DNA from: Cichorium intybus
Lineage: Eukaryota; Streptophyta; Magnoliopsida; Asterales; Asteraceae
Reading direction: 5' to 3'
Assembly (NCBI GenBank): GCA_023525715.1
Contig: CM042013.1
Location: forward strand, 81,899,994 to 81,963,993
Length of the DNA: 64,000 nt
The notes under the pieces are model-generated. The model had not been told where the DNA came from. It worked only from the letters and a program-made list of their open reading frames with translations, and did not search any database. A program made the translations under genes and the position numbers. Shown here piece after piece: positions 35,801 through 47,534 of this stretch. The stretch's first letter is position 1, and each line of letters starts with the position of its first letter.

Positions 35801-35995
35801 AACCAGAGTAGCAGGAACTGAAGGAGTACAGGTTAGAGCATAACCTAGAACAGATCTTTTCATGCATTCCACCAATGCATCGATAGGTTTAGGGTAAAGA
35901 GAAAGATCATTGCGAAGCACCAGGTTAGATGATTGGCTCTTGAGGTTTGGGATTGACATAGCTTCAGTGGTTTGAGATGAAGCTTCAGCTGCCAT
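32878..35995 (-). pseudogene. SIRE-D third ORF (env-like position), about 1,040 codons
   Basis: The frame begins at 35995 (MAAEASSQTTEAMSIPN) and ends at 32878. The N-terminal third (to about 35260) is a globular domain with YFFRIFLRCLSGRTSGLDSA and a TEIANARFWAIVV block, resembling the plant retrotransposon/transposon ORF domain seen in many eudicot proteins. Next come a basic stretch (about 35090-34960), a Pro/Thr/Ser-rich linker (34880-34650) and a probable coiled coil (34500-34080). A second globular domain (33807-32878) has a Lys/Arg-rich end. Two frameshifts (near 35300 and 35170) and stops at 34078 and about 33945 break it. I see no clear signal peptide or membrane segment, so an envelope role is unproven. 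Confidence 0.7.
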
Positions 35996-37975
35996 TGTTG
36001 ATGAGAGAAAGAGGATGAAGGATTCCTTAGAGAGTAAGTTTGCAGAGAGAGAAAGTTCAAAGGTTTTGTTCGCGTAAAGAGTGTAACTGAAGCAGTGAGA
36101 GGTTTATATAGTGTTCGTGGTCCCTAGGTCATTTAATGCACGATTGTAATGGTCCAGTAGGAACCAGACACCTCAGCAACTGCACGTCCCACTATCCCTG
36201 CAAAAAGGAGAAACGTACGGCTGTCAGTTGCAATGATTCAAAATTTGAACCCCCCTTTTTGTTGTATCTTTATTGTTAAGATTTTCCTTTAATATGTCAT
36301 TGACAGCTGTATTTGAACAAACGGTCACATATTATTAAGGAATGTTTGTCTTCTAGTGATATCATAAATGCAGAAATCATTTTAACAATAAATTGACTTC
36401 GGATTTATGGTAAAGTCTTGATCGTTGTGAATGCACTTCGTAGTGAGAGCATGAAGTTTGACTCCGAAGTGGATTATTTTCATTTTGTTTTTCTTTGAAT
36501 CTTTCGTTTTACTTCTGAGTGATGCAGACATGATACGTATCCTTAACATCCTGGAATATTGTGAAAAGAGGATTTAACAAATTAATGTTCAGACTCATTC
36601 GAATCATGTTAGAAGTCCATTTTTCATGTTGAAGGTTGTTTGATTCAATATCAGTCAAGAATATATAAGTCTAATTACCCCATCACTAACTTGAATTCGC
36701 ATTTGGAAACATGTTTTGAGTTGTGCTTATGTGCTTCAAAATTTTCAAATATAATAGTGATAACATCCTTTGCATTTGAAATAAAAAGAAATTTTCATTC
36801 ATGAATTGAGCATCAGAAGTGTTTTAGAAAATTGGGTTGTTTTGTGAATTCTTTTGAAAAATTTATTCTCTTTCATCAATTGAAGTGTTTGGATACTAGA
36901 CTCTGATGACAAGCCTTTGAGCATCGTAAACCACTCCAACTTTATCATTTAAGATAGACTACTTGAAATGTTCATATTCTCTACAAAGTACTCGACTATG
37001 TTATAGGAGTTACTTGTATCATTATTTAAAACAGAAGAATAAGCCTTTGAATGCTGATTTTTCTTGCTTTTGCATACCCTTGTTTATCTTTTTATCTTTG
37101 TTTGTCTTTGATTCTTTTGACAATTGTTTTCTATTTATCTTTTTGATCCTTTTTCAATTTTCCATTTTATCTTTATCCGAAGACATAAAACATCATCATA
37201 TTGTTTTCTTCTTTGGTGCCTTTTATTTTTGTTTCAAACAATCCTTGTGGGTGAAAAACTTCTTGTAGTTCAATTTTGTATCACTAATGAAAAGTGATTT
37301 AGATTTACTTATCAGACAATGTTGGTACTATTTGTGAGGAAAACTTCGGAGCACTTGAATTATCCTGTGTAGTTTTGAGGCTACATGATTAGTCTGAAGT
37401 TGAAGCGGGTCAAGTTCCGAAGGGTGATTAGGAATAGACATTGTGTTAAGGATATTAGAATCAAACAAGGCTTCAAATTGTAAAATAGCCTTAACCTCAC
37501 TTCGAAGTCTGTTTCCTTACCAGTGTTTCAAGTCGATTCTCAAATACCTTTTAGTGCAATAAGGTATGACTATCAGAATCTAAAATCAAAGTTTTGTCCT
37601 TTACTTGATTAATTCATGAATGAAAGGTTAAACTTTGTCAGTTTGCATCAAATTTTTCTCATTATTTGGTGTGATTTTTCTTATTTTTTAATTTTCTTTG
37701 ACGTAAAATCTTTTTATTTTTGTTCTTAATAAGCGAAGTCAAAATATGTTTAATTGATTCTCATTTTTGAAGTATTTATTTTGAAGGAGAATTTTGTTCC
37801 GCAGAGATCCGAAGTGATGTTTTACTTCGAAGTGCAGCGGTGCTATTCCAAATGTTTTTGCTTGTTTTACTCCGATGAGCTCCGAAGTGTTATTTTACTT
37901 CGAAGTACTGCGGAGTATTGTGAATTTGCAAAATTTCGAACTGAGTAGAGGGGTAAGAATGAGCAAATCTGAGAT
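35996..37975 (-). other. SIRE-D spacer between pol and ORF3
   Basis: This 2-kb AT-rich stretch has no conserved coding. The TCCGAAGT/ACTTCGGA octamer and near variants recur (around 36400, 36465, 37345, 37415, 37500, 37805, 37825, 37878 and 37895), including two roughly 75-bp-spaced TCCGAAGTG...TACTTCGAAGT units at 37806-37910. It probably holds the leader for a subgenomic ORF3 transcript. Confidence 0.5.
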
Positions 37976-40900
37976 TTATTGAAGAGTATATCCATCTATC
38001 ATTCCAAGTCCACGAACGATTCTTGCGAATGCTTCTTCATTCAGAGCCTTTGTGAAAATGTCTGCCAATTGTTCTGTAGTGTGAACAAAGTGCACCTCAA
38101 TATTCCCCTCCTCAACATGACTTTTGATGAAGTGATAGCGAAGAGCTATATGCTTCGTCTTGGAATGTTGAACTGGATTGTGGCATATACGAATTTCACT
38201 TTGAGAGTCACAGAACAAAGGAATTTTTCTCATGTTGATTGCGTAATCTTTCAGTTGACTTTGGATCCAGATGATTTGTGAGGTACATGCTGCAGCTGCT
38301 ACATACTCTGCTTCTGCTGTGGAGATAGAGACACAAGTTTGCTTCTTGGATTGCCAGCTAATTAGCTTTCCATCTAAGAATTGACAACCCCCCGAAGTGC
38401 TTTTGCGATCAATAGATCATCCACCAAGATCTGAGTCTGAATAAGCTTGTATGTAAAAGCCGGAGTTTGCTGGGTACCACAGGCCATAAGCAGTAGTGTC
38501 GTGAAGATATCGAAAAATTGTCTTAACCGCAGCCAAGTGAGGTTCTCTTGGGTCAGCCTGATATCTTGCACAATTACAGACTGCGAACATGATATCAGGA
38601 CGACTGGCTGTGAGATAGAGCAATGATCCAATCATACTTCGGTATTGATGTATGTCTGTCTTCTTTTTATCCAATGAAGGATTTAGCCTTGTACCTGCAG
38701 GCAATGGAACTTTTGCTTTTGTGCAGTTAGTCATTCTGAAGCGTTCAAGCAAACTCTTCGTGTATTTTTGTTGATTGATGAATATCCCCTCTTTGGATTG
38801 TTTTATTTGTAATCCAAGAAAGAAGTTAATCTTCCCCATCATACTCATTTGAAACTTACTTTTCATTAATTTTTCAAAATCTTTTGACAAATTAGGGTCA
38901 GTAGATCCGAAGAATATGTCATCCACATAGATTTGGACTAACATCAAATGAGATCCAACTTTCTTTCTGAAAAGTGTTGGATCCACTGATCCCTGTTTGA
39001 AGTTTGATTCTTTTAGAAATTTGGTCAAGGTCTCATACCAAGCCCTTGGTGCTTGTTTTAAACCATAGACTGCTTTGTCTAGCACATAGCAATGATTTGG
39101 ATGGATTTTTACTTTCAAAACCAGGTGGTTGTTCAACAAAAACGGTTTCTTCGAGATCACCATTTAGAAAAGCACATTGGACATCCATTTGATTGACATC
39201 AAAGTTTTTGTGTGCAGCGTAAGCTAAAAATATCCGAACTGATTCAAGTCTGCAACAGGAGCAAAAGTTTTTTAGTAGTCAATCCCCTCCTGTTGACAAT
39301 AACCCTTGACAACTAGCCTAGCCTTGTTCCGAACTACATTGCCTTCGGTGTCTAGTGTGTTGCGGTATATCCATTTGAGACCGACGATTGAGGCATTTGC
39401 AGGTTTTGGAATTAGCCTCCAAACTTTGTTTCTTTCAAATTCTTCTAATTCCAACTACATTGCTTCAATCCAGTCTGAGTGATCAAATGCATCTTTAACG
39501 TTCTTAGGTTCTACCTTGGAAATAAAGACATTAAACATGCACAACTCCGAAGTTTTGTTAAGTTCTACTTGTCTTTGATGAAGTTCAGCACGTCCTTCAG
39601 CATCGACGTCTTCGATGTCTGAGGGATATCCCGAAGTGGAAGGGAAATCACCCATTAGTAAGTGATTATTTGAATTTGAGTTAGTTTGTGGTGTGTGCAT
39701 TTGTGAAGGTGAGTTTAAAGTGTGCTCCCCCTGGACATGTGTTGGTGTTGAGGGAGTGGTAGCCCTATCCGAAGCGATTGTTGTGGCTGAATTCAGAGTG
39801 GCAATCTCTGGCTCCCCCTGGATTGTTGGATACAGGGATATGATATTGGAGATTGACTGAGGGGATGAGCTCGGAGTGTTACCTCTCCTTGGACTATTGT
39901 TTGGCTCCCCTTCAATACCAGCTGAGCCTTCACTTCGGTTTGATGGCTCCCCCTCAACACTTGCATTTCCCATACTTTGGTTATATGGCTCCCCCTCAAC
40001 AAATGATGGTCTTTGTATACTACTTGTAGAGGAGTCATCAGGTCCATCTGTGAGCTTGGATAGCTCGGATTCGTGATTATCTGGTGCCCTAGCTTCAGAG
40101 TTCACAGCTCTGACAGGTGGACGAACAAAAGTGCGAAGTCTGTGTCAAATGTTATGATTGGAACAGCATCTTCAGTAGGCTTTGGAAAGATTGATGACAT
40201 AGGGAATGGATGCAAGGACTTCTTGATGTAATAGTCATCAAACCTTAGATTAAAGGTTTCTTCAATTTTGCGAGTTCTATTGTTCATGACTCTGTAAGCT
40301 TTTGAGTCTTGAGAGTATCCAAGGAAGATTCCTTCTTCTGATTTATCATCGAACTTATTCAAATGATCCTTCAAGTTCAAGATAAAACACCTACAACCGA
40401 AGATGTGAAGAAATTTGACATTTGGTTTCCTTCGATTGAGCACTTCGTAAGGTGTGATGTGGAATCGTTTGTGAATGTAAGATCTGTTTTGAGTGAAGCA
40501 TGCAGTAGAAATTGCTTCGGCCCAGAAGTACATAGGCAAGTTTGCGAAATTCAGCATGGTTCTAGCTGCTTCACACAAGGAACGATTTCTTATTTCCACA
40601 ACTCCATTTTATTGAGGAGTATAGGGTGTAGAGAAGTTATGACTAATTCCCTTTGTTTTCAAGAATCCATCCAAAGTATGATTTTTGAACTCCGAACCGT
40701 TGTCACTATGTACAGTTTGGACTTTCTTATTGAGCATCAATTTCATTTTCTTTATGAAGTTGATGATTTCTTCAGCAGCATCTGATTTGTTTCTTAGAAA
40801 TAAAACCCAAGTGAATCTTGAATAGTCATCAACTATCACAAGAATATATTTTTTCTTTCCAATTGACTCAACTGCGGATGGTCCACACAGATCCATATAG

Positions 40901-41529
40901 AGAAGTGAAAGGGGTTCGGTGATTTTGGGATTGATCACTGTAGGATGCCTTTGTTTTGTTTGCTTCCCATGTTCACACGCAGAACAAAGAGAGTCATTAT
41001 CGAATTTGAGTGCAGGCATACCTCAAACCAAATCCATAGCCACCAATTTGTTCAAGTCTTTGAAGTTCAGATGGGCAAGTCTTCGGTGCCATAACCAACT
41101 GACATCGGAGTTGGCTTTAGAGAGAAGACATAGGGATTGCCCACCGGTTACTGGCTTTAGATTTAAGGGAAACATTGATCCCTTCCTTTCTGATTTCAGT
41201 AGGACTTCTTTTATTGCTTCTTTGGTGATTACACTCCCTTGGTTGTTGAATGTAACAGCATTGCCCGTTCCAACCACCAATTGAGATATACTCACAAGAT
41301 TATGTTTCAATCCTTCAACAAATGCCACTCGGCTGATTGTGAATTGGCCATTTGTTATCTTGCCATATCCCTGAATTGGACATGTTTCATTATTACCAAA
41401 GCGAACGTTTCCAGCATCATCCAAAGTTCTGTAGTCCCTGAGATATTCCTTCTTCCCAGTCATATGTCTTGAGCAGCCATTATCCTTGTACCATTTTGAA
41501 TCATACCGCTCATTAGACATAACCTGCAA
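37976..41529 (-). pseudogene. SIRE-D pol: protease, integrase, RT, RNase H
   Basis: Protease/pre-integrase starts at 41529 with WYKDNGCSRHMTGKKEYL; DNG replaces the usual DSG active site. WLWHRRLAHLNFKDLNKL follows. Integrase covers about 41019-40100 (CSACEHGKQTKQRH, LLYMDLCGPSAVES, VIVDDYSRFTWVLFLRNK, VHSDNGSEFKN). A Ser/Pro linker with repeated EGEP (40105-39455) follows. RT covers 39454-38420 (KWIYRNTLDTEGNVVRNKAR, VYGLKQAPRAWY, VQIYVDDIFFGSTD). RNase H covers 38400-37976 (ALRYHFIKSHVEEGNIEV, QLADIFTKALNEEAF). Frame breaks near 41020, 40600, 39455 and 39270-39160 make it a pseudogene. The RT YVDD is intact. Confidence 0.88.
39720..40000 (-). repeat. Polypurine/EGEP repeat cluster in SIRE-D integrase-RT linker
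   Basis: Five ctcccc(c/t)(t) tracts, at about 39725, 39811, 39903, 39947 and 39990, encode repeated (V/I)EGEP peptides on the minus strand and look like the element's own PPT (GGGGGAG). Confidence 0.75.
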
Positions 41530-44500
41530 TCAATCAAGAAGAAGTTGGTACCCAATCAATCTTGGGTCCTCAGGGTAAGCAAAGGATTCTTGAATCCATT
41601 TTTCTATAGCCTCTTCGGTAATATCATTTGCATTTAAGTTTATTAAATTCTCCGAAGCCTCATGTGATGAGCATGATTCCGAAGAGTTTGAACATGATTC
41701 TAAAAGGCTTTTTGACACAACGGATGAGTTCGAAGAGACTGACAAGGTGCAAGACTTCGAAACCCATATTTGTTTGATTAATTTTGACTTTGAAGCAGTT
41801 GAAGTTACTTTAGAAGATGATGATTTTGAAGACTTGGTTTTAACGGTAAGATTTTCTTTCAAATCGTTTCTTTTCCAATTTTGTTTTGTAAATTCAATTG
41901 TTGGTTTCTTTGACATTGGACTGCATGATGTAGAGGCACATAGGTACTCTTCATATTCCAATTTGAAATCGTTTAATGAAAGATTTTTATCTTTAAACAG
42001 ATCCAAGTTTTTGTCTAGCCAATGATGAAATGTGTCTACCGAATTGTAATCTTTAGAAAAAGTTTTCTTCGTTGAGTTTTAAACTTTGGGATTTGGAAGT
42101 TTGGTTTTTTTGGGACAAATGTTGGTTTGGAAAATTGATTTTTGACTTCTGATAAATTTGAATCAGTGATTTTTGTTCCAGAAGTTGAAGCGACTGTATT
42201 TGTTGGTATTGAAACTTTGAAGGGTGTTTTCCTTTTTGCAAGATTTTGGATTTGTTTTGATTTTAAAATCGTCACTGTTGGTTTTGAAATTACAACAGTA
42301 GTGTTTGTTTTGGAAGTTGATGCCTGATTTTGAAATTGAGGTTTTTGCAAAATTTTGATGTTACGTACCACAGGCTTCGGAGCGATTTGTGTTTTGTTCT
42401 TATCTTTAAAACTTGGGAAAAGCATTGAGGGATAAGAGATCTCAGATTTAATTTTTGATTCCTCATTTTCAGCAGATTCAGCATGTGGTACACTCTCTTT
42501 TGATTCCATTAACTGAAAAACATCCATCTTCAGAGTTATGGGTTTTTCCATAACTTGAATTTGTTTGTAGTTTCGGTTAGTATAAACATGATTGTTGTTT
42601 TTAGTATTCAAAAGATTTTTCAAATTCTCTGGAATTTTCTCCTTTTGATAACACAAACGATTGTAAATGTTGTGACCATACAACTCCTGCTTTCTTATGT
42701 TGATTTTTACTTCCATGTTTTCGTTTACTTGATTTTCGAACATTTTAGATGATGAGAAGAATCCTTCCTCAGTTACTGTGGAGTTATCCTTATCTACCAT
42801 CTTTTGTAAATCATTGTCAACTAAAAGAGCACCACCAGGTTTCACAAAGATAGAGTTTTTGGTATAAGAAACCTTAGGATAAACACATGCAACATGGACT
42901 AGTCTTTTTGAAGAGTTTTTGAGATAATCTTCATAAGATTCACATTCATCAGAAATTTGAGTCTTAGTTTTAACAATTTCCAAGTTGTCTGAATTTTCAT
43001 TTTCACAATCAATTTTAGTCTCTCTGAAGACAATTGTGAGATGTCTTCGGATGGTGATGCGGATGTGGATGATGATTTATGCAAGGACAAGGTTGAACAG
43101 TCAACTTCCTCCAAATCTGAATTAGATTCAGAATCATTTTCAGACACAGTTTCTACCACAACATCAGATTTGTTTTCACATTGAGGTACGTGCTGTTTCA
43201 AGATTGGAATCTCTTGAGGCAGCAGTGTTAACAAATTATCCGCAGTTAAGTGTTTTTCAACAGAGATTAAACCATGTTTGTACGAAGGGTTAGTCACTTC
43301 GGACCCTGAGACTATGGATTCACATTCATAAGTAACACTATCAACATTCTTAAGCTTGAATTCAATGAAAGGTAACAGTTTTCTATGTTGCACATTGCAA
43401 ACATCAGCAGAATGATAAATACAGGTAATGTGAGCATACAGTCGTCTAGTAGTTTCACAGAATATGTTTCGTTGTCTCAAAAGTACATCATTGTTATTTG
43501 AAAGTTTTTCTCTAGTTTCTTCTAACAAAGAGATTCTAAGATTGGATTAGAAGCTCCTGCTCAGTGAGTACTTCCCTATTTTTAGCATCAACAAGTAATT
43601 TGTGCATAACAGAGAAAATAATTTTTCTTCTCCTCGGATCTAGGTGATCGAACATTTTTTCTGTTTAGTGTAGGTTTTACTCCATTTTTAGTTAAATTTT
43701 GTCCTTTTCCCTTTTTAAAAATCTCTCTTGGAAAAGAAGAGTCAGATAAAGAATCATTTAAAATTTTGCTCTCTTCTTGAGTTGTTTTTACATTTTTGAT
43801 TAACATGATTTTGTTTGCAACATCAGTCGATTGTGATTTTTCTTTTTTGAAGCCTTGGAAGATTTTGTTGTAAGACATCAACATATGATTTGGTTACTAG
43901 GTCAGATGACTCAATAGTCATACTTGGTGGTTTATCAGCAATTGGACTCTTGATGGTTATATTTTTAAACTCAGTTTTAATTAATTTTTTGTTTTTCGGG
44001 ACATGTTTCCATCATAATGTCCTCATCAATTTTCTCTTCGGTTGAGTTGTCCTCCACATCAACTTGACATGGGTTAAACTCTTCGGTAACGCAGTTGCCT
44101 TTTAGTTTTGAGAAGAACGAATTTTGATGAGCAAAGGTTGAGGGACCATCAATTGGGACCGAGGTCATGTGTCTTGGCAGAAATGGGACAGAAGATGTTG
44201 ACAACTTACTGCTTTCAACAGTGTCAAGATATTGACGATTGGTCTCTGAAAAATATGAAAAGGGTATTTTTACTCCTTCTTTTGATACAGAGGTTTCAAC
44301 CTCTAAATCATTAGGTTGAGCTTCAGTCAATGCTTGAGTTAAGTCCGAATCGCTTTTATCATCAGTGACGTTTGTATGATATTTAAAAAATGGACTTTGT
44401 TTGGAGTGTATTGGGTAATTTTTTTCAATGTTCGAGCCCATCCCTAGTTAAATGTATTTTCAGAAGAGTTAGAATTAGTAGGAGATTTGAAAATTTCGGT

Positions 44501-44914
44501 TGCATTATACAATCGATCGATTAATTCGTTTAAACGTATATTATCACTCCGGGCTAAATTCTGTTGTGAAGACAAAATATGATTAGACTTTTTAGTCATA
44601 ATCCTGGACGTTTGTTCAATTTTTAAATCCGCTTCTAACTTTTCAGATTTTAATTTTCTATCTTCTAAACGACTTTTCAACTTGACGACCTCATCGAATC
44701 CATCGTCTCTTTCATCCAACACCCTCCGGTAAGCCACTAGTGCATCTGCACAAGTGTTAGCAATTCTTTCCAAGAATGGTTCCCAGTTACCAGAATAAAT
44801 GTTATTTGAGTTTAGCATATCACGTACATGTTCGATGATGCTTACTCCGTTGCCGCTCTTGCTTACCATAAAAGCATAGTTCTTGGGTGCTGATGTGGCT
44901 TCCATGTCATGCAT
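41530..44914 (-). pseudogene. Sirevirus gag C-terminal coiled-coil and low-complexity region
   Basis: This series of broken frames has a Sirevirus-type gag tail: SAPKNYAFMVSKSGNG and WEPFLERIANTCADALVAYRR near 44880-44740, a Lys/Glu coiled-coil region (44720-44600), and NIFCETTRRLYAHI near 43450. A long Lys/Ser/Thr/Asn-rich tail follows (42980-42040), then the frame 42006-41530. It spans about 3.4 kb, longer than I expect for one gag tail. It may therefore include the unseen join between SIRE-E and SIRE-D, since only one gag N-terminus and one PBS are present. Ownership of each part is unresolved. Confidence 0.6.
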
Positions 44915-45099
44915 TTTGATGGCTTTTCCTACTCCAGGAATGGAGATTCCAGATGACTCCTAAACCATCATGCACTCAGCGGCTACTTTTCCTCTTTTCC
45001 TCTTGTTTTCATACGTCTCATCCTCATCTCCTGATGATCATACCTCAATGTTTCTAGTTGTTGCAACAAAGGCTTTTACCTTTTCCTCTTCTTTCTATC

Positions 45100-46453
45100 T
45101 ATCGAAGTTCCTGGGAGCCCTACAGTCTGTCGCATAATGCCATAGACCTCAACAATTGTGACATTTAATCACATCTGTATCATTTTTCTCTGGTGCTCTA
45201 GATGGGGTATGGCTAGCAGCAGGCTCAGCCATACTCTTGGGTTTTTCTGCATGGTGATCTTCGGCAGCAGGCTGGTAATGGTTTTGCGAAGAAGGTTTTT
45301 ACTGGTTTCTTGGTTGATTATAGTTTCTGGGCTGATAACCAGGTCGGTGATGGCTTGGTCGAAAATTATTTTTCGGGCTGCTGAATGAAGGGATTCGGTT
45401 AAACTTCTGGCTTATAAGAGCAATTTCATGCTAATAAGCTGCTCCTTCTTCATCATAATACTTAGAATAATATGATTCAGAAGGAGCAGGTAGTGCCAGG
45501 GTAGGTGGTTGATTAGACTGATACGTAGGATGAGGGACTTGAACAGGCGTTTGAGAAGGTTGATGGTAGTTACGATAAGTGATCTGCTGAACTGGTGGTT
45601 GATAGGAGTGTTGACTTATCTCCTGTAAAGCGATGCTTTGGTTGGTAGGAATGTAAGTTGGGTTGGTAAACAGCTTGTTGGTACATTGCATAGTGTACAA
45701 GTTGTTGAGGAGAGTTAGCCAATGCTGGAAGCTTGCGTTCGACTACCAAAGCCAGAGATCCACCTAGTTGCGTTTGGTTGCACTTCACATCTTTTTCTTG
45801 TCCGAGTAGATTATTAAACAAACGATACATTTTAAAGGTTTTGAGCTTTCCCGAGTCTTGTAAAATCATTTTTAACATCATCCACTCTTTTCCCAACCCT
45901 TCAAGAAATCTAAGATTGATCTCTTGGTTGGATCTTACAGCTCCTGCACCCAGGAGACGTGTAATGATAAGTGAAAAAAGAGTAAATGAGTCACTGAGAC
46001 TTTCGCCAGGAAGAGCTGAAAATATGTTGTATTCACTGAGACTCGCCTTTAATTTCTTGTCCTTCCCTTCCTCCGTACCGTGGAACATATTTTGCAATAA
46101 CATCCAGATCTGCTGAGCAGTGTTACAATTTTGAATTAGATCAAAAAGTTCTGGAGGGATTCCACAAGAAATTTCGGTAAAAGCAATTTGGTCGGTATCC
46201 ATCTTCTCGATGTCAAGAGGTGTCAGTCGTGCTTAAGGAACTCCACCATGAGATCCTTCACCGGTGTCATTTCTTGGGGTTAGTATAGGAACATGAGGTC
46301 CTTCCTCCACTGACCTCCCAAATCTTTGCATTGACGTCTAAGATAATTTTGTATTCGTGTTGCCTATCCATTATATTTGGTTGATATTAGTATTGGAGCT
46401 CTTGTGGAGCTACCAACACTATTGGCAACGTTAAGTGAATAATTCATCTGCAT
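45100..46453 (-). pseudogene. SIRE-E gag N-terminal region
   Basis: The minus-strand ATG is at 46451-46453, starting MQMNYSLNVANSVGSS, 130 bp inside the PBS. A TAG follows soon after, at a position where the family has tryptophan. The capsid region 46202-45720 (CNTAQQIWMLLQNMFHGTEE, LRFLEGLGKEWMMLKMILQ) matches the gag domain of copia elements. A Gln/Pro/Tyr-rich stretch follows (45700-45430). Near 45160-45120 there is a CCHC knuckle (CHNC then HYATDC), with a stop inside it. Confidence 0.75.
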
Positions 46454-46583
46454 GATTGTCAAAGTCTTTGAAAAACTTGTTTGAAGATTTTGAGTTTAAA
46501 AGAGTGAGCACTGCAGCATACACCAGATTTATAGAGGGTTCAATAGTTGGTACAAAAGCCAAGGCTTATGTAGAATATGCAAT

Positions 46584-46597
46584 GGCTCTGATACAAA
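46584..46597 (-). other. SIRE-E primer binding site
   Basis: The minus strand reads TTTGTATCAGAGCC next to the LTR at 46599. It is the tRNA-Met PBS with one changed base (TTGTATC instead of TGGTATC). Confidence 0.85.
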
Positions 46598-46598
46598 T

Positions 46599-47534
46599 TG
46601 TTGAAAGTAAGGCCAAGTTCGAAAACTTGATAACGACTTTGAAAGATCGATGCTCAACAATAATTAATACAAACAAGTAATAGTGTGGAATAATGAAATA
46701 CTTAAAGATCAAAATAAAGGAATTAAACAATTTAAAGTAAGAACACAAATATAAACATTAAGCACAAGTGTTTGATGGAATGAAGGATTAGTATATCAAA
46801 GAAAGAGTGTTACAGATTTGTTTCTCCAACCCGTGAAGATAAAGTGTGGTGTAATTCTCCTTTTATAGTGCAATGAGAGTTCCTACCAGATAAAGACCTA
46901 CGGGCTGAAGGGACTACAGACCAGGCCACTTCAGATTGTTTTATGGATAATAGTACTAAGTCAGGCTATGATAACATATGATTGAATGTTCTCTATCTAA
47001 ACAGTACAAGCGCCATACGACTTTAGGGAACAAGAAGTGACTAACCTAACTATACTATATAAACGGATCTTCTTATCTTTGTCTTTATCTTCACTTGTCT
47101 TGAACTCTTATCACGATACACACTTCTGAAGGAACCGAAGATTAGGGGTAATCTTCGGTATGTGAATTACTAAAGTCTTCAATCTTCTGATGTCACCTGG
47201 AAACTACTGAGCCGAAAGTCTTCTATACCGAAATTCATTCCGAATTTCGGTGTCTTCTTAATTTTACTTCTGGAACTTGTAAATCTTCTAAGTACTAAAC
47301 TTCTGTGGCTCAGACCGAAATTCATGTATGAATTTCGGTATCTAAATCTCGGATTCACATTATCACAATAGTAAACACAAGTAAAGATGACAAATTATGT
47401 TCATTGATAACTCAATAATGATTCAGTAGTTACATGTTGAACATACATATCAATGATAACACATCAGAATATTGTCATCAAAAGATTACATCTAAAAACC
47501 ACTAGTCAAGTTGGTCAACGATAATTCACTAACA
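46599..47534 (-). repeat. SIRE-E 5' LTR, flanked by attga
   Basis: It is 936 bp, TGTTGAAAG...cactaaca, followed by attga at 47535-47539 and then GYP-G LTR sequence, exactly as at the solo LTR. It contains three perfect or near-perfect inverted repeats with the ACCGAA core (47134-47159, 47227-47251, 47314-47339). LTR palindrome clusters are a known Sirevirus hallmark. Confidence 0.88.
47134..47339. repeat. Three ACCGAA palindromes in SIRE-E LTR
   Basis: Arms: ACCGAAGATTA (11 bp, 4-nt loop) at 47134-47159; ACCGAAATTC (10 bp, 5-nt loop) at 47227-47251; ACCGAAATTCAT (12 bp, 2-nt loop) at 47314-47339. In the solo LTR the first is intact (24067-24092) and the other two have decayed. Confidence 0.92.
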
